A program made the translations under genes and the position numbers. From assembly GCA_002375465.1 (NCBI GenBank), contig DFLT01000005.1, positions 322,870-386,869 on the forward strand: a DNA stretch of 64,000 nucleotides, written 5' to 3'. Source of the stretch: Alphaproteobacteria bacterium UBA3612. Lineage in GTDB: Bacteria > Pseudomonadota > Alphaproteobacteria > Sphingomonadales > Sphingomonadaceae. The notes beneath the pieces are model-generated. The model was given only the letters and a program-made list of their open reading frames with translations, searched no databases and had not been told where the DNA came from. Positions 32,407 to 40,610 of this stretch are shown here, piece after piece; within the stretch, counting starts at the first letter, position 1; every line of letters begins with the position of its first letter.

Positions 32407-32437
32407 GCCTTGATCCCGCGCGGGGGCAACCCCATCC

Positions 32438-32466
32438 TTGCACCTATAGCCATGGCCTTCTATTAG
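32438..32466 (+). promoter_or_regulatory. Probable promoter of the nuo operon
   Basis: TTGCAC and TATTAG are separated by exactly 17 bases, 32 bases before the nuoA ATG. This is the only spacer of its kind between suhB and nuoA and the natural start of the nuo transcript. Both hexamers match the sigma-70 consensus at four of six positions. Confidence 0.55.
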
Positions 32467-32497
32467 CGGGCCAGCCTGAAAAATCGAAAGTGAATCC

Positions 32498-32875
32498 ATG
32501 GCCTCGGTCGCGGCGGAATATCTGCCGATCCTCATATTCCTCGGTATCGCCGTCGCGCTGTCCTGCGTGTTCGTCGGTCTGCCGGTGCTGGTCAGCAATC
32601 TGACCGGCACGAACCGCCCCTATGATGCAAAGCTGGCCGAATATGAATGCGGCTTTCCGGCATTCGAGGATGCGCGGCGGCAATTCGATGTGCGCTTCTA
32701 CCTGGTGTCGATCCTGTTCATCATTTTCGATCTGGAGGTCGCGTTTCTGTTCCCCTGGGCGGTGTCGCTGGGCGTGACGGGCGTCTTTGGCTGGGCGTCG
32801 ATGATGGTGTTCCTGGGGATCCTGACCATCGGGTTCATCTATGAATGGAAGAAGGGAGCGCTGGAATGGGAGTAG
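32498..32875 (+). CDS. nuoA: NADH-quinone oxidoreductase subunit A
   Basis: This 125-residue membrane subunit has three helices and sits at the junction of the peripheral and membrane arms of complex I. The loop between helices 1 and 2 carries YECGFPAFEDARRQFDVRFYL, including the conserved cysteine next to the quinone site. It opens the nuo operon. The nuoB start lies within its last codons (10-bp overlap). Confidence 0.96.
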   Translation: MASVAAEYLPILIFLGIAVALSCVFVGLPVLVSNLTGTNRPYDAKLAEYECGFPAFEDARRQFDVRFYLVSILFIIFDLEVAFLFPWAVSLGVTGVFGWASMMVFLGILTIGFIYEWKKGALEWE

Positions 32876-33414
32876 ACGCACCAGTCATTCGCGTTCCCGA
32901 AGATCAGCATGTCATTCCGCACGACCAGTTTGTCGAGGACGTGAACAGTGAGCTGGACAATAAGGGGTTCCTGACCACCACCACCGAAGATCTGTTCAAC
33001 TGGGCGCGCACGGGGTCGCTGTGGTGGATGACATTCGGCCTGGCCTGCTGCGGTGTTGAGATGATGCACACCAATATGCCGCGCTATGACATGGAGCGCT
33101 TCGGTGCGGCGCCGCGCGCCAGCCCGCGCCAGTCGGACGTGATGATCGTCGCCGGTACGCTGTGCAACAAGATGGCGCCCGCTTTGCGTCGCCTGTACGA
33201 CCAGATGCCAGAGCCGCGCTACGTGATCTCTATGGGCTCGTGCGCCAATGGCGGAGGCTATTATCATTATAGCTATTCGGTCGTGCGCGGTTGCGATCGT
33301 ATCGTGCCCGTCGACATCTACGTGCCCGGTTGTCCGCCGAGTGCAGAGGCGTTGCTGTACGGCATCATGGCGCTGCAACGTAAAATCCGCCGCGTAGGGA
33401 CGTTCGAACGGTGA
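32866..33414 (+). CDS. nuoB: NADH-quinone oxidoreductase subunit B
   Basis: This 182-residue subunit carries iron-sulfur cluster N2, which hands electrons to quinone. The ligands are Cys61, Cys62, Cys126 and Cys156, in the motifs LACCGVEMMH, MGSCANGGG and PGCPPSAEAL. The N-terminal ~35 residues are variable. The start chosen (MGVDAP) has AGGGAG ten bases upstream; an earlier ATG seven codons before is possible. nuoC overlaps its end by four bases. Confidence 0.96.
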   Translation: MGVDAPVIRVPEDQHVIPHDQFVEDVNSELDNKGFLTTTTEDLFNWARTGSLWWMTFGLACCGVEMMHTNMPRYDMERFGAAPRASPRQSDVMIVAGTLCNKMAPALRRLYDQMPEPRYVISMGSCANGGGYYHYSYSVVRGCDRIVPVDIYVPGCPPSAEALLYGIMALQRKIRRVGTFER

Positions 33415-34022
33415 TCCATTCTGCGCCGAAGATGAATCCTGCCGGCGATCTGGCATCGCACTTCAGTGCGGCGGAAGTGGTCGAACATCGCGGGGAGACG
33501 ACCCTGATCGTCACGCGTGAGGATCTGTACGCGACAATGAAGGCGCTGCGCGACGAGCATCAGTTCCAGCAATTGATCGAGATCGCAGGCTGCGATTTTC
33601 CGGAGCACGCGGAGCGGTTTGAGGTGAATTACCACCTGCTGTCGCTGACCAAGAATGCGCGCGTGCGCGTTAAGGTCTCCACGAACGAAAAGACGCCCGT
33701 GCCCTCCATGACAAGCCTTTGGCCGGTCGCGAACTGGTTGGAGCGAGAGGTGTGGGACCTTTACGGTGTAATGTTCGAGGGGCACCCCGACCATCGCCGC
33801 ATCCTGACCGACTACGGCTTTTCCGGTCATCCTTTCCGCAAGGATTTCCCGCTGACCGGCTATGTCGAATTGCGCTGGTCCGAGGAGCAGAAGCGGGTCG
33901 TTTACGAGCCTGTCAAGCTGCAGCAGGATTTCCGCACGTTCGATTTCGAAAGCCCTTGGGAGGGGCCGGACTATAATATCTACAACCTTCCCGGTGACGA
34001 GAAGGCGGAGGAACAGACGTGA
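33411..34022 (+). CDS. nuoC: NADH-quinone oxidoreductase subunit C
   Basis: This 203-residue subunit of the peripheral arm binds NuoD and helps shape the quinone module. The family signature ERE(V)WDLYGVMFEGHPD...RRILTDYGFSGHPFRKDFPL is complete. It starts with GTG in a GTGA overlap with nuoB and ends in a GTGA overlap with nuoD, so it is translated as part of a coupled chain. NuoC and NuoD are separate here, unlike the fused NuoCD of E. coli. Confidence 0.96.
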   Translation: MIHSAPKMNPAGDLASHFSAAEVVEHRGETTLIVTREDLYATMKALRDEHQFQQLIEIAGCDFPEHAERFEVNYHLLSLTKNARVRVKVSTNEKTPVPSMTSLWPVANWLEREVWDLYGVMFEGHPDHRRILTDYGFSGHPFRKDFPLTGYVELRWSEEQKRVVYEPVKLQQDFRTFDFESPWEGPDYNIYNLPGDEKAEEQT

Positions 34023-35293
34023 GCGACGACGCGACGCTTCTCGACAAGACAGCGGCCGAGGACGATCCCAACGTCGGCACCGTGACGTTTGATACCGAGA
34101 CGGGCGACCCCACGGAGGGTGACGTCGAGATTCAGAATTATTCCATGAATTTCGGGCCGCAGCATCCTGCTGCCCACGGCGTTCTGCGCCTGATCATGGA
34201 AATGGACGGCGAAATCATCGAGCGGGTAGACCCGCATATCGGCCTGCTGCATCGCGGCACCGAAAAGCTGATCGAATATAAAACCTATTTGCAGGCGCTG
34301 CCCTATATGGACCGCCTGGATTACGTGTCACCGATGTGCATGGAGCACAGCTATGTGCTGGCCATCGAAAAGCTGCTGGATCTGGAGGTGCCGATCCGGG
34401 CGCAATATCTGCGAGTCCTGTTCGCGGAACTGACGCGCATCACCAACCACATCATGAACACGACCGCGCATGCGATGGACGTTGGCGCGATGACGCCGAT
34501 GCTGTGGCTGTTCGAAGAACGCGAGCATATCTGCGAATTTTATGAGCGCGCATCGGGTGCGCGTTTTCACGCAGCCTATTTCCGTCCCGGCGGCGTGCAC
34601 CAGGATGTGCCGCCCGCGCTGATCGCGGATATCGCCGATTGGGCCGATCGCTTTCCTAAAGTCCTGAAGGACTTCGAGACGCTCGTTGTGGGCAACCGCA
34701 TCTTCAAGCAGCGCAATGTCGGCATTGGCATGATCAGCAGGGATGATGCCATCGCGTATGGTTTTTCAGGGCCCTGCCTGCGCGCCTCCGGCGTCGCCTG
34801 GGACCTCAGAAAATCGCAGCCCTATGACGTCTATGACCGCATGGAATTTGATGTTCCGATCGGTACGCAGGGTGATTGCTATGACCGGTTCATGGTGCGC
34901 ATGCAGGAAATGCGCGAGAGCCTGAAAATCGTGAAGCAGTGCATCGCCGAACTGCCGGAAGGTCCGGTGATGTCGTCGAATCCAAAGATCAGCCCGCCGA
35001 AACGGGGCGAGATGAAGCGGTCGATGGAAGCGCTGATCAACCACTTCAAGCTGTATACCGAGGGCTTCCACGTCCCCAAGGGCGAGGTTTACGTCGGCAC
35101 GGAAAGCCCCAAGGGCGAATTCGGCATCTATCTGGTATCCGACGGGTCGAACAAACCCTATCGCTGCAAGATCAGGCCGACGGCCTTTTCGCACCTGCAG
35201 GCGATGGAGTTCCTGTGTAAGGGCCATATGCTGGCCGATGCGCCTGCCGTCCTGGGTAGCCTCGACATCGTGTTTGGCGAATGCGACCGGTAA
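34019..35293 (+). CDS. nuoD: NADH-quinone oxidoreductase subunit D
   Basis: This 424-residue 49-kDa subunit forms most of the quinone-binding cavity with NuoB. NFGPQHPAAHGVLR, the HRGTEKL stretch and the C-terminal LGSLDIVFGECDR are family hallmarks. The N-terminal 40 residues are acidic and more variable than in most homologues. It starts with GTG overlapping nuoC by four bases. A lipoprotein gene starts 13 bases before its end. Confidence 0.96.
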   Translation: MSDDATLLDKTAAEDDPNVGTVTFDTETGDPTEGDVEIQNYSMNFGPQHPAAHGVLRLIMEMDGEIIERVDPHIGLLHRGTEKLIEYKTYLQALPYMDRLDYVSPMCMEHSYVLAIEKLLDLEVPIRAQYLRVLFAELTRITNHIMNTTAHAMDVGAMTPMLWLFEEREHICEFYERASGARFHAAYFRPGGVHQDVPPALIADIADWADRFPKVLKDFETLVVGNRIFKQRNVGIGMISRDDAIAYGFSGPCLRASGVAWDLRKSQPYDVYDRMEFDVPIGTQGDCYDRFMVRMQEMRESLKIVKQCIAELPEGPVMSSNPKISPPKRGEMKRSMEALINHFKLYTEGFHVPKGEVYVGTESPKGEFGIYLVSDGSNKPYRCKIRPTAFSHLQAMEFLCKGHMLADAPAVLGSLDIVFGECDR

Positions 35294-35739
35294 TTTCGGC
35301 AGTATTGTTCGGAAGCATGGCCCTCGCGGCCTGTGACAATGCGGAACCCGGCCCGGCCCGATATGCCGACACGGGCATAGCCCTTCGCGATGTTCCCCCC
35401 GCCTTTCGCGGGCCGCTTGCCGCCATGAGCGCCATCGGGCGCGGCGGTATGACGGCCAGCATGGATATTTGCGATGATTTCGTCCTGCGGCACGATGGCG
35501 TTCCAGTGGAAGGTGAAGGGCTGACTGCGTTCCGCCGCGACGTGAACCGGCGGCTGGGTGAGCGCGCGGGCGTCGCCACCGATATCTCCGCCATCGACCG
35601 CAACCGCGCCACCGTGACCATCCTTTCGCGCGCCATTGGCGGGGACGAGGCCATGTTGGAAACGGACTGGGCCTTGCGCCTGTATGACAATGATCGGCTG
35701 AATTGCGTGGCGGGCGTCAATCTGCGGCAAACGGCATGA
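35281..35739 (+). CDS. Predicted lipoprotein of unknown function inside the nuo operon
   Basis: This 152-residue protein has a type II signal (hydrophobic stretch ending LAAC, lipidated Cys18) and a mature domain of about 130 residues with two further cysteines and no named family. Its ATG lies within the last codons of nuoD and its stop overlaps the cupin start (ATGA). It is therefore translated within the nuo message but would be exported across the inner membrane. The charge pattern gives no clear clue. It is a candidate envelope-side partner or quality factor of complex I, or an unrelated passenger. Confidence 0.75.
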   Translation: MRPVISAVLFGSMALAACDNAEPGPARYADTGIALRDVPPAFRGPLAAMSAIGRGGMTASMDICDDFVLRHDGVPVEGEGLTAFRRDVNRRLGERAGVATDISAIDRNRATVTILSRAIGGDEAMLETDWALRLYDNDRLNCVAGVNLRQTA

Positions 35740-36104
35740 GTGCGCCTCGGGCCATTCACCTATCGGAGAAGCTGGCGAGCTTTTCCGATCATTGGAACCC
35801 ACGTATCGTCGGCCGCTATAATGACAGCGAGCTGCGCGTCGTGAAATTATCAGGCGAATTCAGCTGGCACGCTCACGATGCGACGGATGAGCTGTTTCTG
35901 GTCATTCAGGGTGTCATGCACATTGATTTTCGGGACGGATCCCAAAGGCTGCAACAGGGTGACGCCATCATCGTGCCCTCCGGGGTCGAACATCGTCCGC
36001 GGGCGGATGCGGAGTGTCATGTCCTGTTGATGGACCGAGCGGGCGAGCCGAATACGGGCAACACGCCTTCCGCGTTGACAGCCGGCGACCTGGAGGCCAT
36101 CTGA
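35736..36104 (+). CDS. Small cupin-domain protein inside the nuo operon
   Basis: This 122-residue single-domain cupin carries the metal-binding motif pattern: HAHDATDELFLVIQG for motif 1 (His, His and Glu visible) and PSGVEHRP for motif 2 (His). Metal binding is likely; substrate and reaction are unknown. No signal peptide is present, so it is cytoplasmic. It is coupled to the lipoprotein gene by an ATGA overlap. The 155-bp interval before nuoE holds GC-rich inverted repeats (near 36188-36214) but no convincing promoter. Confidence 0.8.
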   Translation: MSAPRAIHLSEKLASFSDHWNPRIVGRYNDSELRVVKLSGEFSWHAHDATDELFLVIQGVMHIDFRDGSQRLQQGDAIIVPSGVEHRPRADAECHVLLMDRAGEPNTGNTPSALTAGDLEAI

Positions 36105-36259
36105 AGGCGGCTGTTGCGGCAGGACATCCCAACCGGCAGACTATGTTCGCACTTCTTAAACATGGACGTCTGCGCGATCAGACGTTAGGGCGGCGCCAAA
36201 CGCCGGCACCGCCCGCTATCGGCGCCGGGCATTGACGCGAAATTACGGAATCGACCCGA

Positions 36260-36922
36260 ATGACATCTGCAACCTATTCCAGCGTTGCCCACACGCACGA
36301 CCTGGCTCCGGACCGGCCGGATCACAGGGCCTTTGACGGCTTTCGCTGGACGGACGAGAATGCGGAAACGGCAACGGCGCACATCGCGAAGTATCCGGCG
36401 GGGCGCCAGGCATCTGCCGTGATGCCGTTGCTCGATCTGGCGCAACGCCAGATTGGCGCGCAAACCGATACCCAGGGGTGGCTGCCCATTCCCGTCATTG
36501 AATATGTCGCGAACCAGTTGGAAATGCCGTACATGCGGGTGTACGAGGTCGCGACCTTCTACACGATGTACAACCTTGCACCCGTGGGCAAATTTCACGT
36601 CCAACTGTGCGGTACGACGCCCTGTATGTTGCGCGGATCGGACGATGTCATGCGGATCCTGAACGAAAAGGGTATCCACAAGGGCAAGACGACGCCCGAT
36701 GGGCTGTTCACGCTGACCGAGGTGGAATGCATGGGCAATTGCGCCAACGCGCCGATGCTGCAGATCAACGACGATAATTATGAGGATCTGGACGCGGAGA
36801 GCACGGCGCGCGTCATCGATGCGCTGGCCGCCGGAGAGCAGCCGAAGCCGGGGTCTCAAATCGGCCGCCGGTCTTCCGAGCCCGTTGGTGGTGTGACCAG
36901 CCTGCACGAGTTTGCCGCATGA
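36260..36922 (+). CDS. nuoE: NADH-quinone oxidoreductase subunit E
   Basis: This 220-residue subunit of the NADH-oxidising module carries the [2Fe-2S] cluster N1a, with ligands Cys117, Cys122, Cys157 and Cys161 (motifs CGTTPC and CMGNC). A C-terminal extension of about 30 residues (Pro/Gly/Ser-rich) goes beyond the usual domain. It overlaps the 46-residue membrane protein gene by four bases. Confidence 0.95.
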   Translation: MTSATYSSVAHTHDLAPDRPDHRAFDGFRWTDENAETATAHIAKYPAGRQASAVMPLLDLAQRQIGAQTDTQGWLPIPVIEYVANQLEMPYMRVYEVATFYTMYNLAPVGKFHVQLCGTTPCMLRGSDDVMRILNEKGIHKGKTTPDGLFTLTEVECMGNCANAPMLQINDDNYEDLDAESTARVIDALAAGEQPKPGSQIGRRSSEPVGGVTSLHEFAA

Positions 36923-37059
36923 GCGATGTCGTCACCATTATTGTCGCAATTTTGGCTGTCCTGCTCGTCTGGAAACTGTTGAAAGGGGCTGCGAAGACGA
37001 TCGCGCTTCTCGTCATCCTGGCCGCAGCTGCGCTTTTCATTTTCGGAGTTGGCGCATGA
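36919..37059 (+). CDS. 46-residue membrane protein between nuoE and nuoF
   Basis: A 46-codon ORF fits exactly between nuoE and nuoF: its ATG overlaps the nuoE stop (ATGA) and its stop overlaps the nuoF start (ATGA). The product has two hydrophobic segments (about residues 5-18 and 25-45) around a short basic KLLKGAAK turn, which could form a helical hairpin in the inner membrane. No known family is recognised. The exact double overlap is strong evidence that it is translated. It may be an assembly or anchoring factor for the NADH module, which otherwise has no membrane part. Confidence 0.75.
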   Translation: MSDVVTIIVAILAVLLVWKLLKGAAKTIALLVILAAAALFIFGVGA

Positions 37060-38357
37060 CCTTCCTTGAAGACAAGGATCGCATCTTTACCAACCTTTAC
37101 GGATTCCAGTCTCCCGGACTGGATGCCGCGAGGAAGCGTGGCGATTGGGACGATACGAAGAAGCTGCTGGCGATGGGGCAGGACGCGATCGTCGATGCGA
37201 TTAAGGCCTCCGGGCTCCGCGGACGTGGCGGCGCCGGCTTCCCGACCGGGGTTAAATGGTCCTTCATGCCAAAGGAGCCGACACCGGAACGGCCCTCCTA
37301 TCTGGTCATCAATGCCGACGAATCCGAACCTGGATCGTGCAAGGATCGCGAAATCCTGCGGCACGATCCGCACAAATTGCTGGAGGGGGCGCTGGTCGCC
37401 TGCTTCGCCATGCGGGCGAGCGCGGCCTATATCTATATTCGCGGCGAATATATTCGCGAGGCGCAGGCAATGCAGGCCGCGATTGACGAGGCTTATGATG
37501 CCGGCCTGATCGGCAAGAATGCCTGCAAGTCCGGTTATGATTGCGATGTTTATCTGCATCGCGGCGCCGGCGCCTATATTTGCGGCGAAGAGACCGCGAT
37601 GATCGAAAGCCTGGAGGGCAAGAAGGGCCAGCCACGCCTGAAGCCGCCTTTTCCCGCGGGCGCCGGGCTTTACGGTATGCCGACGACGGTCAACAATGTG
37701 GAAAGCATCGCGGTCACGCCCACCATCCTGCGGCGCGGCGCCGAGTGGTTCTCAAGCTTTGGGCGGGAGAATAATAAGGGCACGAAGCTTTTTCAGATTT
37801 CCGGTCATGTCGAGCGCCCCTGCGTTGTCGAAGAGGCGATGTCGATTCCGTTTCGCGACCTGATCGAAAAGCATTGCGGCGGAATTACGGGGGGCTGGGA
37901 CAATCTGCTGGCGGTGATTCCTGGCGGGTCGTCGGTGCCGCTGGTTCCGGCAAAGGACATCATGGACTGCCCGATGGATTTTGACGGCCTGCGCGAACAG
38001 GGTTCTGGCCTTGGCACGGCTGCGATTATCGTCATGGACAAATCCACCGACATCGTGCGCGCGATCAGCCGTATCAGTTATTTCTACAAGCATGAAAGCT
38101 GCGGTCAGTGCACGCCATGCCGCGAGGGCACGGGCTGGATGTGGCGCGTGATGGAGCGCCTCGTCACCGGTCAGGCCGAGATCGAAGAAATCGACATGCT
38201 GCACGACGTGACGAAAGAGGTTGAGGGGCACACGATCTGCGCCCTGGGCGACGCGGCGGCCTGGCCTATCCAGGGACTTATCCGCCATTTCCGCCCGGAA
38301 CTGGAGCGCCGCATCCGCGATTATCGCGGAGAGGCGATGCTGGAGGCGGCAGAATAA
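37056..38357 (+). CDS. nuoF: NADH-quinone oxidoreductase subunit F
   Basis: This 433-residue catalytic subunit binds NADH and FMN and carries cluster N3. The glycine-rich NADH motif RGRGGAGFPTG is at 55-65, the FMN-site ESEPG stretch follows, and the [4Fe-4S] ligands are Cys349, Cys352, Cys355 and Cys395 (in SCGQCTPCREG and TICALGD). The start (MTFLED) overlaps the stop of the preceding small gene. Confidence 0.97.
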   Translation: MTFLEDKDRIFTNLYGFQSPGLDAARKRGDWDDTKKLLAMGQDAIVDAIKASGLRGRGGAGFPTGVKWSFMPKEPTPERPSYLVINADESEPGSCKDREILRHDPHKLLEGALVACFAMRASAAYIYIRGEYIREAQAMQAAIDEAYDAGLIGKNACKSGYDCDVYLHRGAGAYICGEETAMIESLEGKKGQPRLKPPFPAGAGLYGMPTTVNNVESIAVTPTILRRGAEWFSSFGRENNKGTKLFQISGHVERPCVVEEAMSIPFRDLIEKHCGGITGGWDNLLAVIPGGSSVPLVPAKDIMDCPMDFDGLREQGSGLGTAAIIVMDKSTDIVRAISRISYFYKHESCGQCTPCREGTGWMWRVMERLVTGQAEIEEIDMLHDVTKEVEGHTICALGDAAAWPIQGLIRHFRPELERRIRDYRGEAMLEAAE

Positions 38358-38560
38358 TGGCGCATCCCGTTATCTTGGGCGTTGCGGGAATCACGGTCGT
38401 CGGCCTGGCCGCCTTCCGCGTGCTGTTCCCTTCCGATGATTCCCGTCACAGCAATGAATCCAATGGCTGGATGAATGCGGATCACGCCGCACGTCTGAAG
38501 GCCCAGAAAAAAGCGGAGCGCAAGGCCGCTCGCAAGGCGAAGGGGCGTACCGATGCCTAA
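38357..38560 (+). CDS. 67-residue membrane-anchored basic protein between nuoF and nuoG
   Basis: This 67-residue protein has one N-terminal hydrophobic segment (residues 4-24), a short polar stretch and a strongly basic helix (K-A-Q-K-K-A-E-R-K-A-A-R-K-A-K pattern). Its start shares one base with the nuoF stop (TAATG) and it overlaps nuoG by eight bases. It looks like a single-pass membrane protein with a cytoplasmic positive tail. No family is recognised. Its place between two subunits of the NADH module suggests a link with complex I assembly, which is inference. Confidence 0.78.
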   Translation: MAHPVILGVAGITVVGLAAFRVLFPSDDSRHSNESNGWMNADHAARLKAQKKAERKAARKAKGRTDA

Positions 38561-40610
38561 GCTTACCGTTGACGGCATCGAGGTCGAGGTTCCGGCCGGC
38601 GCAACCGTGTTGCAGGCGTGCGAGATGGCAGGGAAGGAAATTCCCCGCTTCTGCTATCACGAGCGGCTGTCCATTGCCGGTAATTGCCGCATGTGCTTGG
38701 TGGAAATGGAGAAATCGCCCAAGCCCATCGCCTCTTGCGCGATGCCGGCCGCGGATGGGCAGGTGATCAAGACGGACAGCGCGACGACGAAGAAGGCGCG
38801 CGAAGGCGTCATGGAGTTCCTGCTGATCAACCATCCGCTCGACTGTCCGATCTGCGATCAGGGCGGTGAGTGCGACCTGCAGGATCAGGCGCTGAATTAC
38901 GGGCGCGGGCGTTCTCGCTATCAGGAGAATAAGCGCGCCGTCACAGAAAAATATATGGGTCCGATCATCAAGACGGTGATGACCCGCTGCATCCACTGCA
39001 CCCGCTGCGTGCGCTTCGCCGAAGAAGTTGCCGGCGTTGAAGAAATTGGCGCGGTCGGTCGCGGCGAGAATATGCAGATCACCACCTATCTGGAAAAGGC
39101 GGCGACGTCGGAACTGTCCGGCAATGTCATCGATCTGTGTCCGGTGGGCGCGCTGACGTCGAAACCCTATGCTTTCGAGGCGCGGCCCTGGGAACTGGTG
39201 AAGACAAATGGCGTCGACGTCATGGACGCCATCGGATCCAACGTCCGCTACGATGCGCGCGGGCCGCAGATCCTGCGCGTACTGCCGCGCGTCAATGACG
39301 ACATCAACGAAGAGTGGATTTCGGACAAGAGCCGCTATGGTCCCCTCGGCCTGATGAAGCGCCGCCTGGACACGCCTTATGTGCGCGAAAATGGCAAGCT
39401 GAAGCGGGCGACCTGGAACCAGGCCTTTGCTGCGGTGAAGGCGGGACTTTCCGGCCTTTCCGGCGATCAGATCGGCGCGATAGCCGGCGACCTTCTCGAC
39501 GTTGAGAGCATGGTGGCCATGAAGGATTTGCTGGGGAAGCTGGGATCGAGCCGCCACGATTGCCGCCAGGACGGCGCCCAGCTGGGCGGCGAGATCAGCG
39601 GCGCACGCGCAAGCTATTTGTTCAATGTCGGCATTGCCAATCTGGAAACGGCGGATGTCGTGCTGCTGATTGGCACCAATCCCCGCTGGGAGGCGCCGCT
39701 TGTTAACACCCGCATCCGGAAGGCGGTTCGCAAGGGCCGCGCCAAGGCTTATTCCATCGGCCCCGACATCGACCTGACCTATCCGGTGGAATTCCTCGGC
39801 ACGGACCTGACGCAGATCGGCAACCTTCCGGCGGCAGTGATGGAGGCGCTGAAGGGCGCTGAACGTCCCGCGATCATCGTTGGCCCGGGCGCCTTTGCCC
39901 GCGCCGATGGGGCGGCAGTTCTGGGCGCAGCGCAGAAGCTGGCGACGAATGTGAATGCGGTACGTGATGGATGGACGGTGTTTGGCGTGCTGCACACTGC
40001 GGCGTCGCGCGTCGGCGGCCTCGACATCGGTTTTACCAGCAAGGGCGGTGTGGATGCCATGCTGACAGAGGCGGAGAATGGTACGCTGAAGGCGCTGTTC
40101 CTGCACGGTGCGGACGAGATCGATACCGGACCGCTGCCCGGTGTGTTCAAAGTCTATATCGGACATCATGGCGATCGCGGCGCCCATGTCGCGGACGTCA
40201 TCCTGCCGGCCGCAAGTTTTGCGGAAAAATCGGGCACCTATGTCAATATGGAGGGCCGTGTGCAGCGGTCCCTGCGCGCTGTTTTCCCGCCGGGCGACGC
40301 GCGCGAAGACTGGGCAATCCTGCGCGCCCTGTCCGATGTTTTGGGGCAGACGCTGCCATATGACGATCACGATGCCTTGCGTGAGCGCATCGCGGGCGAG
40401 TGGGCGCATCTTGGCCGGACGGCGCTTGCCGCTGCCGAGTGGACGGATTTTGAAATTTCGGCGTCCGGCACGATCGGGGATACGCCGGTCGCCTATGCCA
40501 TCGACAATTTCTATATGACGAACCCCGTCGCGCGTGCTTCGGAGGTTATGCAGGAGTGTGCCGCCATCGTCCTGGGCGATGGCGAAACCGTGCGGGAGGC
40601 GGCGGAATAA
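38553..40610 (+). CDS. nuoG: NADH-quinone oxidoreductase subunit G
   Basis: This 685-residue subunit is the large iron-sulfur protein of the NADH module. The N-terminal ferredoxin-like domain has FCYHERL, CRMCLVEM and the CPICDQGGECDLQD motif with the cluster-ligand cysteines and histidine; a further cluster motif is CIHCTRCVRF. The C-terminal two-thirds is the molybdopterin-oxidoreductase-like fold without a cofactor. It starts eight bases inside the preceding small gene. Confidence 0.96.
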   Translation: MPKLTVDGIEVEVPAGATVLQACEMAGKEIPRFCYHERLSIAGNCRMCLVEMEKSPKPIASCAMPAADGQVIKTDSATTKKAREGVMEFLLINHPLDCPICDQGGECDLQDQALNYGRGRSRYQENKRAVTEKYMGPIIKTVMTRCIHCTRCVRFAEEVAGVEEIGAVGRGENMQITTYLEKAATSELSGNVIDLCPVGALTSKPYAFEARPWELVKTNGVDVMDAIGSNVRYDARGPQILRVLPRVNDDINEEWISDKSRYGPLGLMKRRLDTPYVRENGKLKRATWNQAFAAVKAGLSGLSGDQIGAIAGDLLDVESMVAMKDLLGKLGSSRHDCRQDGAQLGGEISGARASYLFNVGIANLETADVVLLIGTNPRWEAPLVNTRIRKAVRKGRAKAYSIGPDIDLTYPVEFLGTDLTQIGNLPAAVMEALKGAERPAIIVGPGAFARADGAAVLGAAQKLATNVNAVRDGWTVFGVLHTAASRVGGLDIGFTSKGGVDAMLTEAENGTLKALFLHGADEIDTGPLPGVFKVYIGHHGDRGAHVADVILPAASFAEKSGTYVNMEGRVQRSLRAVFPPGDAREDWAILRALSDVLGQTLPYDDHDALRERIAGEWAHLGRTALAAAEWTDFEISASGTIGDTPVAYAIDNFYMTNPVARASEVMQECAAIVLGDGETVREAAE

